Source of the DNA: CALGFH01 sp036003705
GTDB lineage: Bacteria; Actinomycetota; CALGFH01
Assembly: GCA_036003705.1 (NCBI GenBank)
Contig: DASYSE010000074.1
Coordinates: 1-36,604, forward strand
Reading direction: 5' to 3'
Length of the DNA stretch: 36,604 nt
Made by a program: the position numbers and the translations under genes. Shown one piece after another: positions 13,877-21,669 of this stretch (its first letter is position 1; every line of letters begins with the position of its first letter). A model generated the notes under the pieces. It did not search any database. It was not told the DNA's origin and saw only the letters and a program-made list of their open reading frames with translations.

Positions 13877-15058
13877 TCAGGCGCCGAGGGCCTGGCGGGC
13901 GACCCGTTCGACACGGGTCAGGGCCTCGTGCAGGTTCTCGACCGAGTTGGCGTAGGAAAGGCGCAGGTAGCCTTCGCCGTGGACGCCGAAGGCGGTGCCG
14001 GGTAGGCAGGCGACGCCGCCGTCGGCCAGCAGCCGGTCGGCCAGAGCGGCGGCGGGCAGGCCCAGGTCGGCGACCCTCGGGAAGGCGTAGAAGGCGCCGG
14101 TTGGCTCAAGGCAGGAGATCCCCGGGATGGCGTTGAGGCCGCCGACCACCACGTCGCGGCGCCGGCGCAACGAGGCCACCATCTGCTCGACCGGCGCCCA
14201 CGGTCCCTCGAGGGCGGCGATGGCCGCGTGCTGGCTGAACGCCGCGGTGCAGGAGACCGAGTTGATGACCAGCCGGGTCACCGGCTCGACCAGGGCCGCC
14301 GGGAGCACCCCGAAGCCGAGCCGCCAGCCGGTCATGGCGAAGGTCTTGGACCAGCCGTCCAGCAGCACCGTCCGCTCGGCCATGCCGTCGACCCGCAGGA
14401 CGCTGGGATGGTCGCCGCCGTAGCGGATGGCCCAGTAGACCTCGTCGGAGAGGACCACCAGGTCGTGCTCGATCGCCACCCGGGCGATCGCCTCCACCTC
14501 GTCCCTGGTCAGGCTGCTGCCGCAAGGGTTGTGGGGGGAGTTGAGGATCACCAGCCGGGTCCGGTCGGTGACCAGGGAGGCGAGCTCCTCGGGGTCCATG
14601 CGGAATCCGTGCTCCTCGCGCAGCGGCACCGGGACCGGCCGGGCGCCGGCGAAGTCGGCGATCGAGGCGTACATCGGGAAGCCCGGGTCGGGGTAGAGGA
14701 CCTCGTCGCCGGACTGGCAGAGGGCGAGGATGGCGAAGAACATGATCGGCTTGGCCCCAGGGGTGACCACCACCCGGTCCGGGGTGGTGCGCAGCCGGCC
14801 CGTCCGTTCCAGGAACGCGGCAACGGCCGTGCGCAGCTCCAGGATCCCGGGGGCTGGGACGTAATGGGTGAGCCCCTTGGCCAGGGCCTCCTGGCCGGCG
14901 GCGACGATGTGGGGTGGCGTGCCGAAGTCGGGCTCGCCGATCTCCAGGTGGATCACCTCGGCCCCGGCGGCCTCCAGCGCCCTCGCCTTGGCCAGCACCT
15001 CGAAGGCCGACTCGGTGCCAAGCCTTCCCATGCGGTCCGACAGCTTCATGGCGCCCAT
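13877..15058 (-). CDS. Class I/II pyridoxal-phosphate aminotransferase
   Basis: 393 residues of a fold-type I aminotransferase of the AspC/AlaA-like group. Marks in order: IHLEIGEPDFGTPPHI (37-51), YVPAPGILELR, TPGAKPIMF (99-107), YPDPGFPMY, ILNSPHNPCG with PLP-contacting Asn177, VVLSDEVYWAI with Asp205 and Tyr208, and DGWSKTFAMTGWRLGFG with the Schiff-base Lys238. The carboxylate-binding Arg is in GYLRLSYANS near the C-terminus. It likely moves amino groups between an amino acid and 2-oxoglutarate or pyruvate; the amino acid cannot be read. Two in-frame ATGs, 15058 and 15049, are possible; neither has a strong ribosome site. It is divergent from a 2-hydroxyacid dehydrogenase, and the pair could interconvert an amino acid, its 2-oxo acid and a 2-hydroxy acid. 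Confidence 0.92.
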   Translation of the reverse strand: MGAMKLSDRMGRLGTESAFEVLAKARALEAAGAEVIHLEIGEPDFGTPPHIVAAGQEALAKGLTHYVPAPGILELRTAVAAFLERTGRLRTTPDRVVVTPGAKPIMFFAILALCQSGDEVLYPDPGFPMYASIADFAGARPVPVPLREEHGFRMDPEELASLVTDRTRLVILNSPHNPCGSSLTRDEVEAIARVAIEHDLVVLSDEVYWAIRYGGDHPSVLRVDGMAERTVLLDGWSKTFAMTGWRLGFGVLPAALVEPVTRLVINSVSCTAAFSQHAAIAALEGPWAPVEQMVASLRRRRDVVVGGLNAIPGISCLEPTGAFYAFPRVADLGLPAAALADRLLADGGVACLPGTAFGVHGEGYLRLSYANSVENLHEALTRVERVARQALGA

Positions 15059-15134
15059 TGTCGGCGACCGGGGCGGGTACGGTAAGCCCATGCGGGACCA
15101 CCAGGACGTCCACGGGTTCGAGCTTTGCGTGGGG

Positions 15135-16157
15135 ATGGCGATGCGGCCGCGGTTGCTGGTGCTGGACGACCTCGAGGGGCGCATCGCGGGCGCCCCGGCC
15201 ATGGCCCGGCTACGCGAGCTGGCCGAGGTCACCGTGCTCGACCGGCCGCTCGCCGACGGCGACCTGGACGGCCTGGCCGAGGTGCGGGTGCTGCTGGCCA
15301 TCCGGGAGCGGACCGTCCTGGACGGCGCCCTGTTCGACCGGCTGCCCCGGCTGGAGCTGGTGCTGCAGACGGGCGGCCATGCCTACCACGTCGACCAGGC
15401 GGCGGCGACCGGGCGGGGGATCGTGGTGGCGCTCAGCCGCCGGGCCCGGATGCCCTCGGCCTCGGTCCCGGAGCTGACGTTCGGCCTGATGCTGGCCGTG
15501 CTGCGCCGCATCCACCCGCTGGCCGCCGAGCTGGCCGCCGGCGGCTGGCCCGAGGCCATGGGCGGCACCCTGGCCGGGCGCACCCTGGGGATCCTGGGGC
15601 TTGGCCGCCACGGCCGGCCGGTGGCCAGGATCGCCGCCGCCTTCGGCATGCCGGTCCTGGCCTGGGACCGCGACCCGGGCCGCGTCCATGCCGACGACGA
15701 GCCGGTGGCCGAGCGCCTGCCCCTGGACGACCTGCTGGAGCGGTCCGACGTGGTGTCGGTCCACCTCAAGCTGTCGCCGGAGTCCCGCGGGCTGCTGGAC
15801 CGCGAGCGCCTGGCCCGCCTGCGGCCAGGGACAATCCTGGTCAACACCGCCCGCGGCGCCATCGTGGACGAGCAGGCGCTGGTCGAGGCCCTGCGGAGCG
15901 GCCGGCTGGCCGGGGCCGGCCTGGACGTGTTTGCCACCGAGCCGCTGCCCGCCGACAGCCCGCTGCGGACCCTCCCCAACGTCGTGCTCACCCCCCACAT
16001 CGGCTGGAAGGTCGACGAGGTCTTCCACGAATGGGCCGAGATCGCCGCCGACCAGCTCGCCGCCTGGCTCGACGGGCGCCTCTCCGCCGGCGAGGTCCTC
16101 GCCCCCGCCGCCGCCGTGGTCCCCCGGGAACGCCTCGGCAGCCTGGCGCCCCAGTAG
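15135..16157 (+). CDS. D-2-hydroxyacid dehydrogenase (NAD-dependent)
   Basis: About 340 residues of the D-isomer-specific 2-hydroxyacid dehydrogenase family. The catalytic domain opens with PRLLVLDDLEGRIAG. The NAD-binding domain has LGILGLGRHGRPVARIAAAFGM (Rossmann loop 155-160, Asp178 at the end of the second strand fixing the ribose). The catalytic set is Arg240 (VNTARGAIVDE), Glu269 (FATEPLP) and His288 (LTPHIGW). It would interconvert a 2-oxo acid and a D-2-hydroxy acid; the overall look resembles phosphoglycerate-dehydrogenase-like proteins without the ACT domain. Starts at 15090 (ATG), 15129 (GTG), 15135 and 15141 (ATG) are all open; I chose 15135 because the domain starts there and this leaves 76 bases for divergent promoters. 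Confidence 0.9.
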   Translation: MAMRPRLLVLDDLEGRIAGAPAMARLRELAEVTVLDRPLADGDLDGLAEVRVLLAIRERTVLDGALFDRLPRLELVLQTGGHAYHVDQAAATGRGIVVALSRRARMPSASVPELTFGLMLAVLRRIHPLAAELAAGGWPEAMGGTLAGRTLGILGLGRHGRPVARIAAAFGMPVLAWDRDPGRVHADDEPVAERLPLDDLLERSDVVSVHLKLSPESRGLLDRERLARLRPGTILVNTARGAIVDEQALVEALRSGRLAGAGLDVFATEPLPADSPLRTLPNVVLTPHIGWKVDEVFHEWAEIAADQLAAWLDGRLSAGEVLAPAAAVVPRERLGSLAPQ

Positions 16158-16173
16158 GAGCCAGCTGAGGCTC
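16158..16173. terminator. Hairpin between convergent genes
   Basis: GAGCC-AGCTGA-GGCTC begins directly after the dehydrogenase stop. It is a 5-bp stem, and an alternative CTGAG/CTCAG pairing overlaps it. Convergent genes flank it. Weak but well placed. Confidence 0.35.
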
Positions 16174-16251
16174 AGCACGCTCCTCGCCCGGAGTGCCGCA
16201 CTTGAACCCCCAGTAGGGAGCGTAGCGGACGGAGGTGCGGGGCGCCCCCGG

Positions 16252-16260
16252 TTGTCCACA
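16252..16260 (+). other. Single DnaA-box-like 9-mer
   Basis: TTGTCCACA equals the actinobacterial DnaA-box consensus. It lies in the 118-base gap between convergent genes. One copy only, with no AT-rich stretch or cluster, so not an origin; chance is a reasonable explanation. Confidence 0.25.
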
Positions 16261-16275
16261 GCCGCCGGCGCTGGC

Positions 16276-16653
16276 TCAATCGGCCTGGGACTGGGTCTGG
16301 CGGACCCGCTCGACCATGTTGAGCAGGGCGAGGGGGGAGAACGGCTTGGTGAAGTAGTCGTCGGCGCCGGCGGCGAGGCCCTGGTCGCGGTCGCGCTCCT
16401 GGGCCTGGGCGGTGAGCATCACGACCACGATGTCGCTGGTGTCGGGGTCGGACTTGAGCTGCCGGCAGACCTCGAGGCCGTCCAGCCTCGGCATCATGAT
16501 GTCGAGCAGGACCAGCTTGGGGCTTTCGCCCCTTGCCACCTCGAGGGCCTCGACCCCGTCGGCCGCCTCCAGGATCTCGTAGTCGTCGCCCTCCAGGGTG
16601 ACGTGGACCAGGTCCCGCACGGCCGGCTCGTCGTCGGCGATCAGCAGCTTCAT
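16276..16653 (-). CDS. Single-domain response regulator (CheY/PleD-receiver type)
   Basis: 125 residues, a receiver domain with no output domain. Acidic pocket Asp7/Asp8, phosphoacceptor Asp51 in LVLLDIMMPRLDG, Thr81 in VVMLTAQ and Lys103 in DDYFTKPFSP are all in place. Its ATG overlaps the stop of the histidine kinase gene by four bases (ATGA), so the two are translationally coupled and the kinase is the presumed phosphodonor. With no DNA-binding or enzyme domain it must act by protein contact or as a phosphate relay or sink. The third operon member, an HD-GYP phosphodiesterase without receiver domain, is a candidate partner, but that is inference. Confidence 0.93.
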   Translation of the reverse strand: MKLLIADDEPAVRDLVHVTLEGDDYEILEAADGVEALEVARGESPKLVLLDIMMPRLDGLEVCRQLKSDPDTSDIVVVMLTAQAQERDRDQGLAAGADDYFTKPFSPLALLNMVERVRQTQSQAD

Positions 16654-18950
16654 CGTCCGCTACCGGCCAGCTCGTCGGAGGTGGGGAGGGTGAAGCTGAA
16701 CACCGAGCCGACCCCGGGCCAGGACTCGGCCCACAGCCGGCCGCCGTGCATCTCGACCAGCCGCTTGGTGATGTACAGGCCGAGCCCGGTGCCGCCGGCC
16801 CTGCGGACCTCGTCGCGGTCCACCCGGTAGAACTTCTCGAACAACTGTCCCATGTCGCGTGGGCTCATCCCGATTCCCTGGTCGCGAACGCTCACCCGCA
16901 CCGAGTCGCCATCGTGCTCGACGGTGACGAGGACCTCGCCGCCACCGGGAGAGTATTTGATCGCATTCCCGACCAGGTTGGTCAATATCTGCTCGACCTT
17001 GTCCGGGTCGCCCCAGACCACCGGCAGGCTGCTTGGAAGCTTTGCCCGCAGGGTGTGGGTTGCGGCCATGGCCCGGAATGGGGAGAGGATGCGTTCGACC
17101 ACCGTGCCCAGGTCGAGCGGGCGCGGGTCCAGGACCAGCCGGCCCGACTCCATCCGGGACACGCTCAGCAGGTCGTCGATCAGCCTGGCCAGCCGGCGGG
17201 ACGCGTCGAGGATCTCGACTGCCGAGGACCGCTGGCGCTCGACCGGCATGTCGCGCAGCACCAGCAGCTCGGCGAAGCCGTGGATGAGGGTCAGCGGGGT
17301 TCGCAGCTCGTGGGAGACGGTCGAGATCAGGGCCGACTTGACCTCGTCGATCTCGCGTTCCTTGGACACGTCGCGGATCACGTCGACCCCGCCGACGACC
17401 CGGCCCCTGGCGTCGAAGATGGGGGCCGAGCTGACCGTCACCGGGACCTTGCGGCCATAGCGGCTGACCAGATCGGCCGGGCCGCCGACCTGGTCCTCGG
17501 CGATCGGCAGGACCTCGGCGTAGGTGCGGCCCCTTGCCTCGTCCTCGGTCCAGCCGGTGAGCGCCTCCAGCGCCCGGTTGACGGCCGTGACCCGCCCGAA
17601 CGGGTCGGTGAGCAGCACCCCGTCGGCGATCGCGTAGAAGACCGCCCGTGCTTCGCCCGCCGCCCGCTCGGCCTCCTCCAGCCGCAGCGCCGCCTCCAGC
17701 GCGCCCGCGATCTGGTTGCCGGCCAGGCCGAGCAGGGCCTCCTGCTCGCGGTCCAGCGGGTGGGGCTGGGTCCAGCAGAGGGCCAGCAGGCCGAGGAAGC
17801 GGCCGCGGGACAGCAGCGGCACCAGGGCAAGCGAGCGGACCCCCGTCCGGGCGACCAGGTCGCCCAGGGTCGGGGAGCTGGCCACCCTCTCCAGGTTGGC
17901 CATCCCGACCACCTGCCCGCTCCGCAGGGCGGCCATCGGCAGCAGCTCCCGGATCTCGGCGTCGGCCTTGACGATGTCGTCGGCGAACCCGCCGTCGGGG
18001 AAGCCGGCCAGCGCCCGCAGGACCAGGTCGCCGCCGGGGCGGGCGGCCCCGAGAATGGCCCTGGTGGCCCCGATCTCGGGCTGCAGGCCGTCGAGCACCA
18101 CCTCGGCCAGCCGCTGCAGGCTGGTCGCCCCCACGACCTGGGCGGACAGGTGGCGCAGGCGCTCCAGCGCCTCCATGCGGCCGGCCAGCCGGCGCCGCAT
18201 GGTCTCCAGGTCGCTGGCCACCGCGCCCAGCTCGTTCTCGACCCCCAGCTCGACCGGGGTGCCGAGGTCGCCGCCGGCCAGCCGGCCCGACGCCGAGCGC
18301 AGCGCATCGGCCGGCGCGCCGACCGCCCGGCGCAGGTAGAAGGCGATCAGCAGCACCGCCGCCAGCACCATCACCGCGGTGCGCACGGCCAGGGTCTGGG
18401 CTGCCCTGTAGGTCCGGCCCTGGCTGCTCGCGTAGGCCGCCTGCCGCTGGGCCAGCTGGTTCTCGAGGCTCGCCTGGCGCGCCCACAGCGCCCGGAACTG
18501 GCTGTCGGCGAAGCCCTTGGCGGCCACCCGGGCGGCCGCCTCGGCGCCGGCCCGCCTGGCCTTCACCTCCGTCTGCCCGGTCCGGACCCACGCCCGGTAC
18601 TCGATCGCCACCCGCTCCACCAGCGGGGGCAGCCCCTCCCAGTGTTTGGCCAGCGCCCGGACCTGGCTGAAGCCCTCGGTGGCGCGGACCTCCGCCCGGA
18701 CCTGGGCATCGAGGGTGTCCTGGTCGCCGGTGAGCAGGTAGGCACGCCGGCTGGTGTCCATGATGACGAAGTCGCGGCTCAGCCTGGTGGCGGCCTGGCG
18801 CAGGCCGTCGACCCGGTCGACGGTGAACTGCACCGAGGCGCTGTCCCTGGCCGCGTCGCGGGCGCCGAGGAAGATGGTCGCCCCCCAGGCCACCACCAGC
18901 AGGCCGAGCAGGGCGAGCAGGATGGTGAGCTGCACCCGCAGGCGCCGCAC
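16650..18950 (-). CDS. Hybrid-sensor histidine kinase: TM-CHASE3-TM-HAMP-GAF-PAS-HisKA-HATPase
   Basis: 766 residues. Helix 1 (7-28), an extracytoplasmic domain (30-188) with AYLLTGDQD at 70-78, a CHASE3 hallmark, helix 2 (191-208), HAMP (209-262), GAF (about 265-425; SLALVPLLSRGRFLGLLAL), PAS (432-530; FYAIADGVLLTDPFGRVTAVN), HisKA with His547 in STVSHELRTPLTLIHGFAEL, and HATPase with GNAIKYSPGGGEV, VRDQGIGMSP and GTGLGLYITKRLVEMHGG. An integral envelope sensor combining an external CHASE3 signal with internal GAF and PAS inputs. There is no receiver domain in the chain; its regulator is the adjacent 125-residue protein. The GTG start at 18950 comes two bases after the HD-GYP stop (TAAGGGTG). 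The frame stays open upstream through the HD-GYP gene, but that part is out-of-frame reading and is excluded. Confidence 0.92.
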   Translation of the reverse strand: MRRLRVQLTILLALLGLLVVAWGATIFLGARDAARDSASVQFTVDRVDGLRQAATRLSRDFVIMDTSRRAYLLTGDQDTLDAQVRAEVRATEGFSQVRALAKHWEGLPPLVERVAIEYRAWVRTGQTEVKARRAGAEAAARVAAKGFADSQFRALWARQASLENQLAQRQAAYASSQGRTYRAAQTLAVRTAVMVLAAVLLIAFYLRRAVGAPADALRSASGRLAGGDLGTPVELGVENELGAVASDLETMRRRLAGRMEALERLRHLSAQVVGATSLQRLAEVVLDGLQPEIGATRAILGAARPGGDLVLRALAGFPDGGFADDIVKADAEIRELLPMAALRSGQVVGMANLERVASSPTLGDLVARTGVRSLALVPLLSRGRFLGLLALCWTQPHPLDREQEALLGLAGNQIAGALEAALRLEEAERAAGEARAVFYAIADGVLLTDPFGRVTAVNRALEALTGWTEDEARGRTYAEVLPIAEDQVGGPADLVSRYGRKVPVTVSSAPIFDARGRVVGGVDVIRDVSKEREIDEVKSALISTVSHELRTPLTLIHGFAELLVLRDMPVERQRSSAVEILDASRRLARLIDDLLSVSRMESGRLVLDPRPLDLGTVVERILSPFRAMAATHTLRAKLPSSLPVVWGDPDKVEQILTNLVGNAIKYSPGGGEVLVTVEHDGDSVRVSVRDQGIGMSPRDMGQLFEKFYRVDRDEVRRAGGTGLGLYITKRLVEMHGGRLWAESWPGVGSVFSFTLPTSDELAGSGR

Positions 18951-18952
18951 CC

Positions 18953-20128
18953 TTACCGCCCGCGGTTCGCGGTTGCCTGGATCGCCGCCAGCCGTCCCCG
19001 GTCGACCAGGTGGATGGCGTCGACGGCGTCGGGTGCGAACTGGGTGCCGGCGGCCTCGCGGAGCCGGTGGAGCGCCTCGTCGAGGCTGACCGCGGCCCGG
19101 TAGGGGCGGTCGGTGGTGATGGCGTCGAAGGCGTCGACGGCCGCGAACACCCTGGCCGCCAGCGGGATCTGCTCGGCCTTGAGGCCCTCCGGGTAGCCGG
19201 CCCCGTCCCAGCGCTCGTGGTGGGAGTAGACGACCGCCCTGACGACGTCCATGTGCGGCACCCCCTCCAGGATGCGCAGGCCGATGGCGGGGTGCTCGCG
19301 CATCAGCGCCCATTCCTCGTCGGCCAGGGGCCCGGCCTTGTTGAGGATGGCGTCGGGGACGCCGATCTTGCCGAGGTCGTGGAGCAGGAAGGCGTACTCC
19401 AGCCCTGGGGTCGCGGCCAGGTCGCCGCCCAGCGCCCGGCAGGCCTCGGTCCCGTAGGCGGTGACCCGGGCCAGGTGGCCGCCGGTGTAGGCGTCCTTGG
19501 CCTCGACCGCGGTGGCCAGGGCGCGCACGGTGGCGATGTAGGCGAGCTCGACCGCGTCCAGGGCCTCGCGCAGCTCCTCGGCCCGCCGGCGCTCGGCCGT
19601 GAAGGTGGTGCGCAGGTCGTCGGCATAGCGGAGCAGCTGGGAGTGGGCGGCGTCGGCCTGCTCCAGCTTGCGCGACCACAGCCGAAGGAAGCGGAGCCGG
19701 TCGACGGCCACGGCCGCCCCGGTGGCCAGCAGCTCGACCACGGCCAGGTCCTCGCCGCTGAACCGCTGCCCTCCGCCCCGGCGCAGCGCGAGCACGCCCA
19801 CCGCCCGGCCCTCCACCACCATCGCGCACCAGGCCTCGGGTGCGTCCGATCCGGCGGTCAGCGGCCGGGTGGTGGCCACGGCGTCGGCGGCCAGCTCACG
19901 GTCGCCAGGGCGGGCGCCGATCTGCCCTGCTGGCCCCTGGGCGCCCCACGACGGCCCTGGAACGAAGCCGTCCTCGGCCAGCAGGACCGTCCCCTCCTCG
20001 GCCCCGAGCGCCTGGCAGGCGCGCTCGAGCAGGGAGTCGCCGGCGGTTGCCAGGTCCTCACCGCCCGCCAGCACCCGGAACGGGGCCAGCAGCTCCTCGC
20101 CCAGGCGAGCGCGCTGCGCTCGGGCCAC
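18953..20128 (-). CDS. GAF and HD-GYP domain phosphodiesterase
   Basis: 391 residues. An N-terminal GAF domain (about 10-145) is followed by a coiled helix (about 148-205) and a C-terminal HD-GYP domain. The latter contains HLARVT, LLHDLGKIGVPD (catalytic His250-Asp251), EHPAIG, SHHERWDGAGYPEGL with the GYP triad at 311-313, and RVFAAVDAFDAITTDRPYR. The metal-binding His and Asp residues and GYP are intact, so c-di-GMP (or cGAMP) hydrolysis is expected. No membrane segment is seen, so it is cytosolic and may be gated by a GAF ligand. The start is GTG 20128 with GAGGAG upstream. It heads the operon with the CHASE3 kinase and single-domain regulator, linking c-di-GMP turnover to that two-component system. 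Confidence 0.93.
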   Translation of the reverse strand: MARAQRARLGEELLAPFRVLAGGEDLATAGDSLLERACQALGAEEGTVLLAEDGFVPGPSWGAQGPAGQIGARPGDRELAADAVATTRPLTAGSDAPEAWCAMVVEGRAVGVLALRRGGGQRFSGEDLAVVELLATGAAVAVDRLRFLRLWSRKLEQADAAHSQLLRYADDLRTTFTAERRRAEELREALDAVELAYIATVRALATAVEAKDAYTGGHLARVTAYGTEACRALGGDLAATPGLEYAFLLHDLGKIGVPDAILNKAGPLADEEWALMREHPAIGLRILEGVPHMDVVRAVVYSHHERWDGAGYPEGLKAEQIPLAARVFAAVDAFDAITTDRPYRAAVSLDEALHRLREAAGTQFAPDAVDAIHLVDRGRLAAIQATANRGR

Positions 20129-20180
20129 CTCGATCTCCTCGTCTTGTTCGTCAGGTTCGAGACATTAGAATCGTACTCGA
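20129..20180. promoter_or_regulatory. Short promoter region of the HD-GYP operon
   Basis: 52 bases between the upp stop and the HD-GYP start. AT-richer than average around 20160-20178 (minus strand TACGATTCTAATGTC), with TCGAG and CTCGA arms bracketing 14 bases. A -10-like TAATGT is readable, but no clear -35. Confidence 0.25.
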
Positions 20181-20798
20181 TCAGGTTCCGAACAGCCGGT
20201 CCCCGAAGTCCCCCAGTCCGGGCACGATGTACGCCTGGTCGTTCAGGCGCTGGTCGACGGCGGCGGTGACGATTTCGAGCGACGGGTGGTCGGTCTCCAG
20301 CCGCGCGATGCCCTCCGGCGCCGCCACCACCGACAGCAGCGTGACCTTGGCCGGCCCGGCGGCGAACAGGCTGGCGCAGGCCGCGGCGGCAGACCCGCCG
20401 GTGGCCAGCATCGGGTCCAGCAGCAGCACGTAGCTGTCCCCGATGGCCGGCAGCTTGCTGTAGTAGGTCGAGGGCTGGAAGGTGGCGTGGTCCCGCTCCA
20501 GCCCCAGGTAGCCGACCGCCACCTCGGGGAACAGCTCGGTCACGGCCTCCAGCATGCCCAGGCCGGCCCGCAGGATCGGCACCGCGACCAGCGGCGCCGC
20601 AAAGGCGATGCCGTCGGCGGTGGCCAGCGGGGTGGTCACCGTGCGCGAGGCCGTCGGGATCCCCCGGGTCGCCTCGACGGCCAGCACCAGCGACAGCCGC
20701 TTGGCCAGCAGCCGGAACAGCGGCGGCGGCGTCGAGGCGTCGCGCAGCGCGGTCAGCATGGTCCCGGCCAACGGATGATCGACGACGGTCAGGGCCAC
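20181..20798 (-). CDS. upp: Uracil phosphoribosyltransferase
   Basis: 205 residues, normal for Upp, which makes UMP from uracil and PRPP (pyrimidine salvage). Marks: TVVDHPLAGTMLTALRD at the N-terminus, VPILRAGLGMLEAV, the PRPP loop in VLLLDPMLATGGSAAAA, and the C-terminal uracil-binding region with AYIVPGLGDFGDRLFGT. The start is GTG 20798, with GAGGAGG about seven bases upstream and ten bases after the ydcF-like stop, so the two are cotranscribed. The neighbouring BMP-type ABC importer fits uptake of nucleosides or bases feeding this enzyme. Confidence 0.96.
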   Translation of the reverse strand: MALTVVDHPLAGTMLTALRDASTPPPLFRLLAKRLSLVLAVEATRGIPTASRTVTTPLATADGIAFAAPLVAVPILRAGLGMLEAVTELFPEVAVGYLGLERDHATFQPSTYYSKLPAIGDSYVLLLDPMLATGGSAAAACASLFAAGPAKVTLLSVVAAPEGIARLETDHPSLEIVTAAVDQRLNDQAYIVPGLGDFGDRLFGT

Positions 20799-20808
20799 GG
20801 GAGCCTCC

Positions 20809-21405
20809 TCATTTCCCGGCTCCGGAGAGCAGGTAGCCGGCGATGGCCAGGTCCTCGCGCAGCACCAGCTCGGTCAGCTTGAGCCGGCTGGCCGACAGCG
20901 GGCTGGTCCTGGTGGGCGACGGAAAGGCGTCCATGCCGAGGTCGGCGGCCTGCTTGACCGCCCGGAACATGTGGAAGGGATCGGAGACGACCACGATCCG
21001 CGGCCGGCCGCCGGCCGGGTTGCGGCGCTGCAGCGCCTTCTTGGCCCCGGCAAGGTTCTGGTAGGTGGTGCGGCTGTGCTCCTCGGCCAGCACGTCGGAG
21101 GCCGGCACCCCGCGCTCCCTGGCCCAACGGGCTCCCGAGCCACCCTCGGTGAACCGGTCGCCAGGCTCCTTGCCCCCGGTGAAGACCAGCAGCGGGGCCA
21201 CGCCGCCCGAGTACAGGTCGACGGCGTGCTCCAGGCGGGCCTGGTAGATGGCCGACGGCCGGCCGTCGTACTGGGCGGCCCCCAGGACCACGATGGCGTC
21301 GACCTTGGGGCGCTCGTCCTTGCCCATCCACCTGGCGACCAGGGTGGTGGTCACGGCGAAGTAGGCGAGCACGAGCGCGAGGAGACCGAGCAGGACACGG
21401 CGCAT
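20809..21405 (-). CDS. YdcF family (DUF218) membrane-anchored protein
   Basis: 198 residues. One N-terminal membrane anchor (about 5-25), then a DUF218 domain: VDAIVVLGAAQYDGRPSAIYQARLEHAVDLY, LLVFTGGKEPGDRFTEGGSGARW, EEHSRTTYQNLAGAK and IVVVSDPFHMFRAVKQA. These follow the SanA/ElyC/YdcF pattern. Members are linked to cell-envelope metabolism (E. coli ElyC, SanA), with the domain usually outside the membrane; the precise chemistry is unsettled. I chose the ATG at 21405, giving a typical signal anchor; an ATG at 21435 adds ten residues. It is the first gene of the ydcF-upp pair and divergent from the nucleoside importer. Confidence 0.87.
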   Translation of the reverse strand: MRRVLLGLLALVLAYFAVTTTLVARWMGKDERPKVDAIVVLGAAQYDGRPSAIYQARLEHAVDLYSGGVAPLLVFTGGKEPGDRFTEGGSGARWARERGVPASDVLAEEHSRTTYQNLAGAKKALQRRNPAGGRPRIVVVSDPFHMFRAVKQAADLGMDAFPSPTRTSPLSASRLKLTELVLREDLAIAGYLLSGAGK

Positions 21406-21470
21406 GCCGCGGATTCTACGCAGCGTTGCCACCATGCCCCGTCACCAGGCCTGGACCGCCGGCCGATCAT

Positions 21471-21494
21471 GCCCCGGCGCGCATGCGCCGGGGC
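21471..21494. promoter_or_regulatory. Strong hairpin in the ydcF / importer divergent region
   Basis: GCCCCGGCGC-GCAT-GCGCCGGGGC: perfect 10-bp stem with tetraloop, in the 264-base region between the divergent ydcF-like and importer genes. It does not follow a gene end, so it is not an ordinary terminator; it might be an operator or an RNA structure. A second structure, GGACC-CCGA-GGTCC (21642-21655), abuts the ribosome site of the importer lipoprotein gene. TTAAATAC (21556-21563) is the only -10-like sequence between them. Confidence 0.4.
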
Positions 21495-21669
21495 TGGCGA
21501 AGGTCCAGCGCACGTGAATGCGACGCCGGTACTCGGCCCGCGGTCCAGAGGGTGGTTAAATACGCGAGCCAGCGGCCGGACCCGGGCCGGCCGGGGCGAC
21601 GGGGGCAGCGATGGTGCGGCCACGGCGCTGGCCGGCAGGTGGGACCCCGAGGTCCGAGAGGAGCAACGC

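Noticed and set aside
16158..16275. Replication origin suggested by the DnaA box
   Set aside because: Only one box, no AT-rich unwinding region and no dnaA or dnaN gene nearby.
16746..19103. Very long open plus-strand frame (785 codons) antisense to the CHASE3 kinase and HD-GYP genes
   Set aside because: Composition is Asp/Gln/Gly/Leu/His-biased, as typical antisense translation; no domain recognisable and it crosses two real genes.
18951..19829. N-terminal extension of the histidine kinase to 1059 residues
   Set aside because: The extra part is the HD-GYP gene read out of frame. A GTG two bases after the HD-GYP stop gives a normal membrane-anchored N-terminus.
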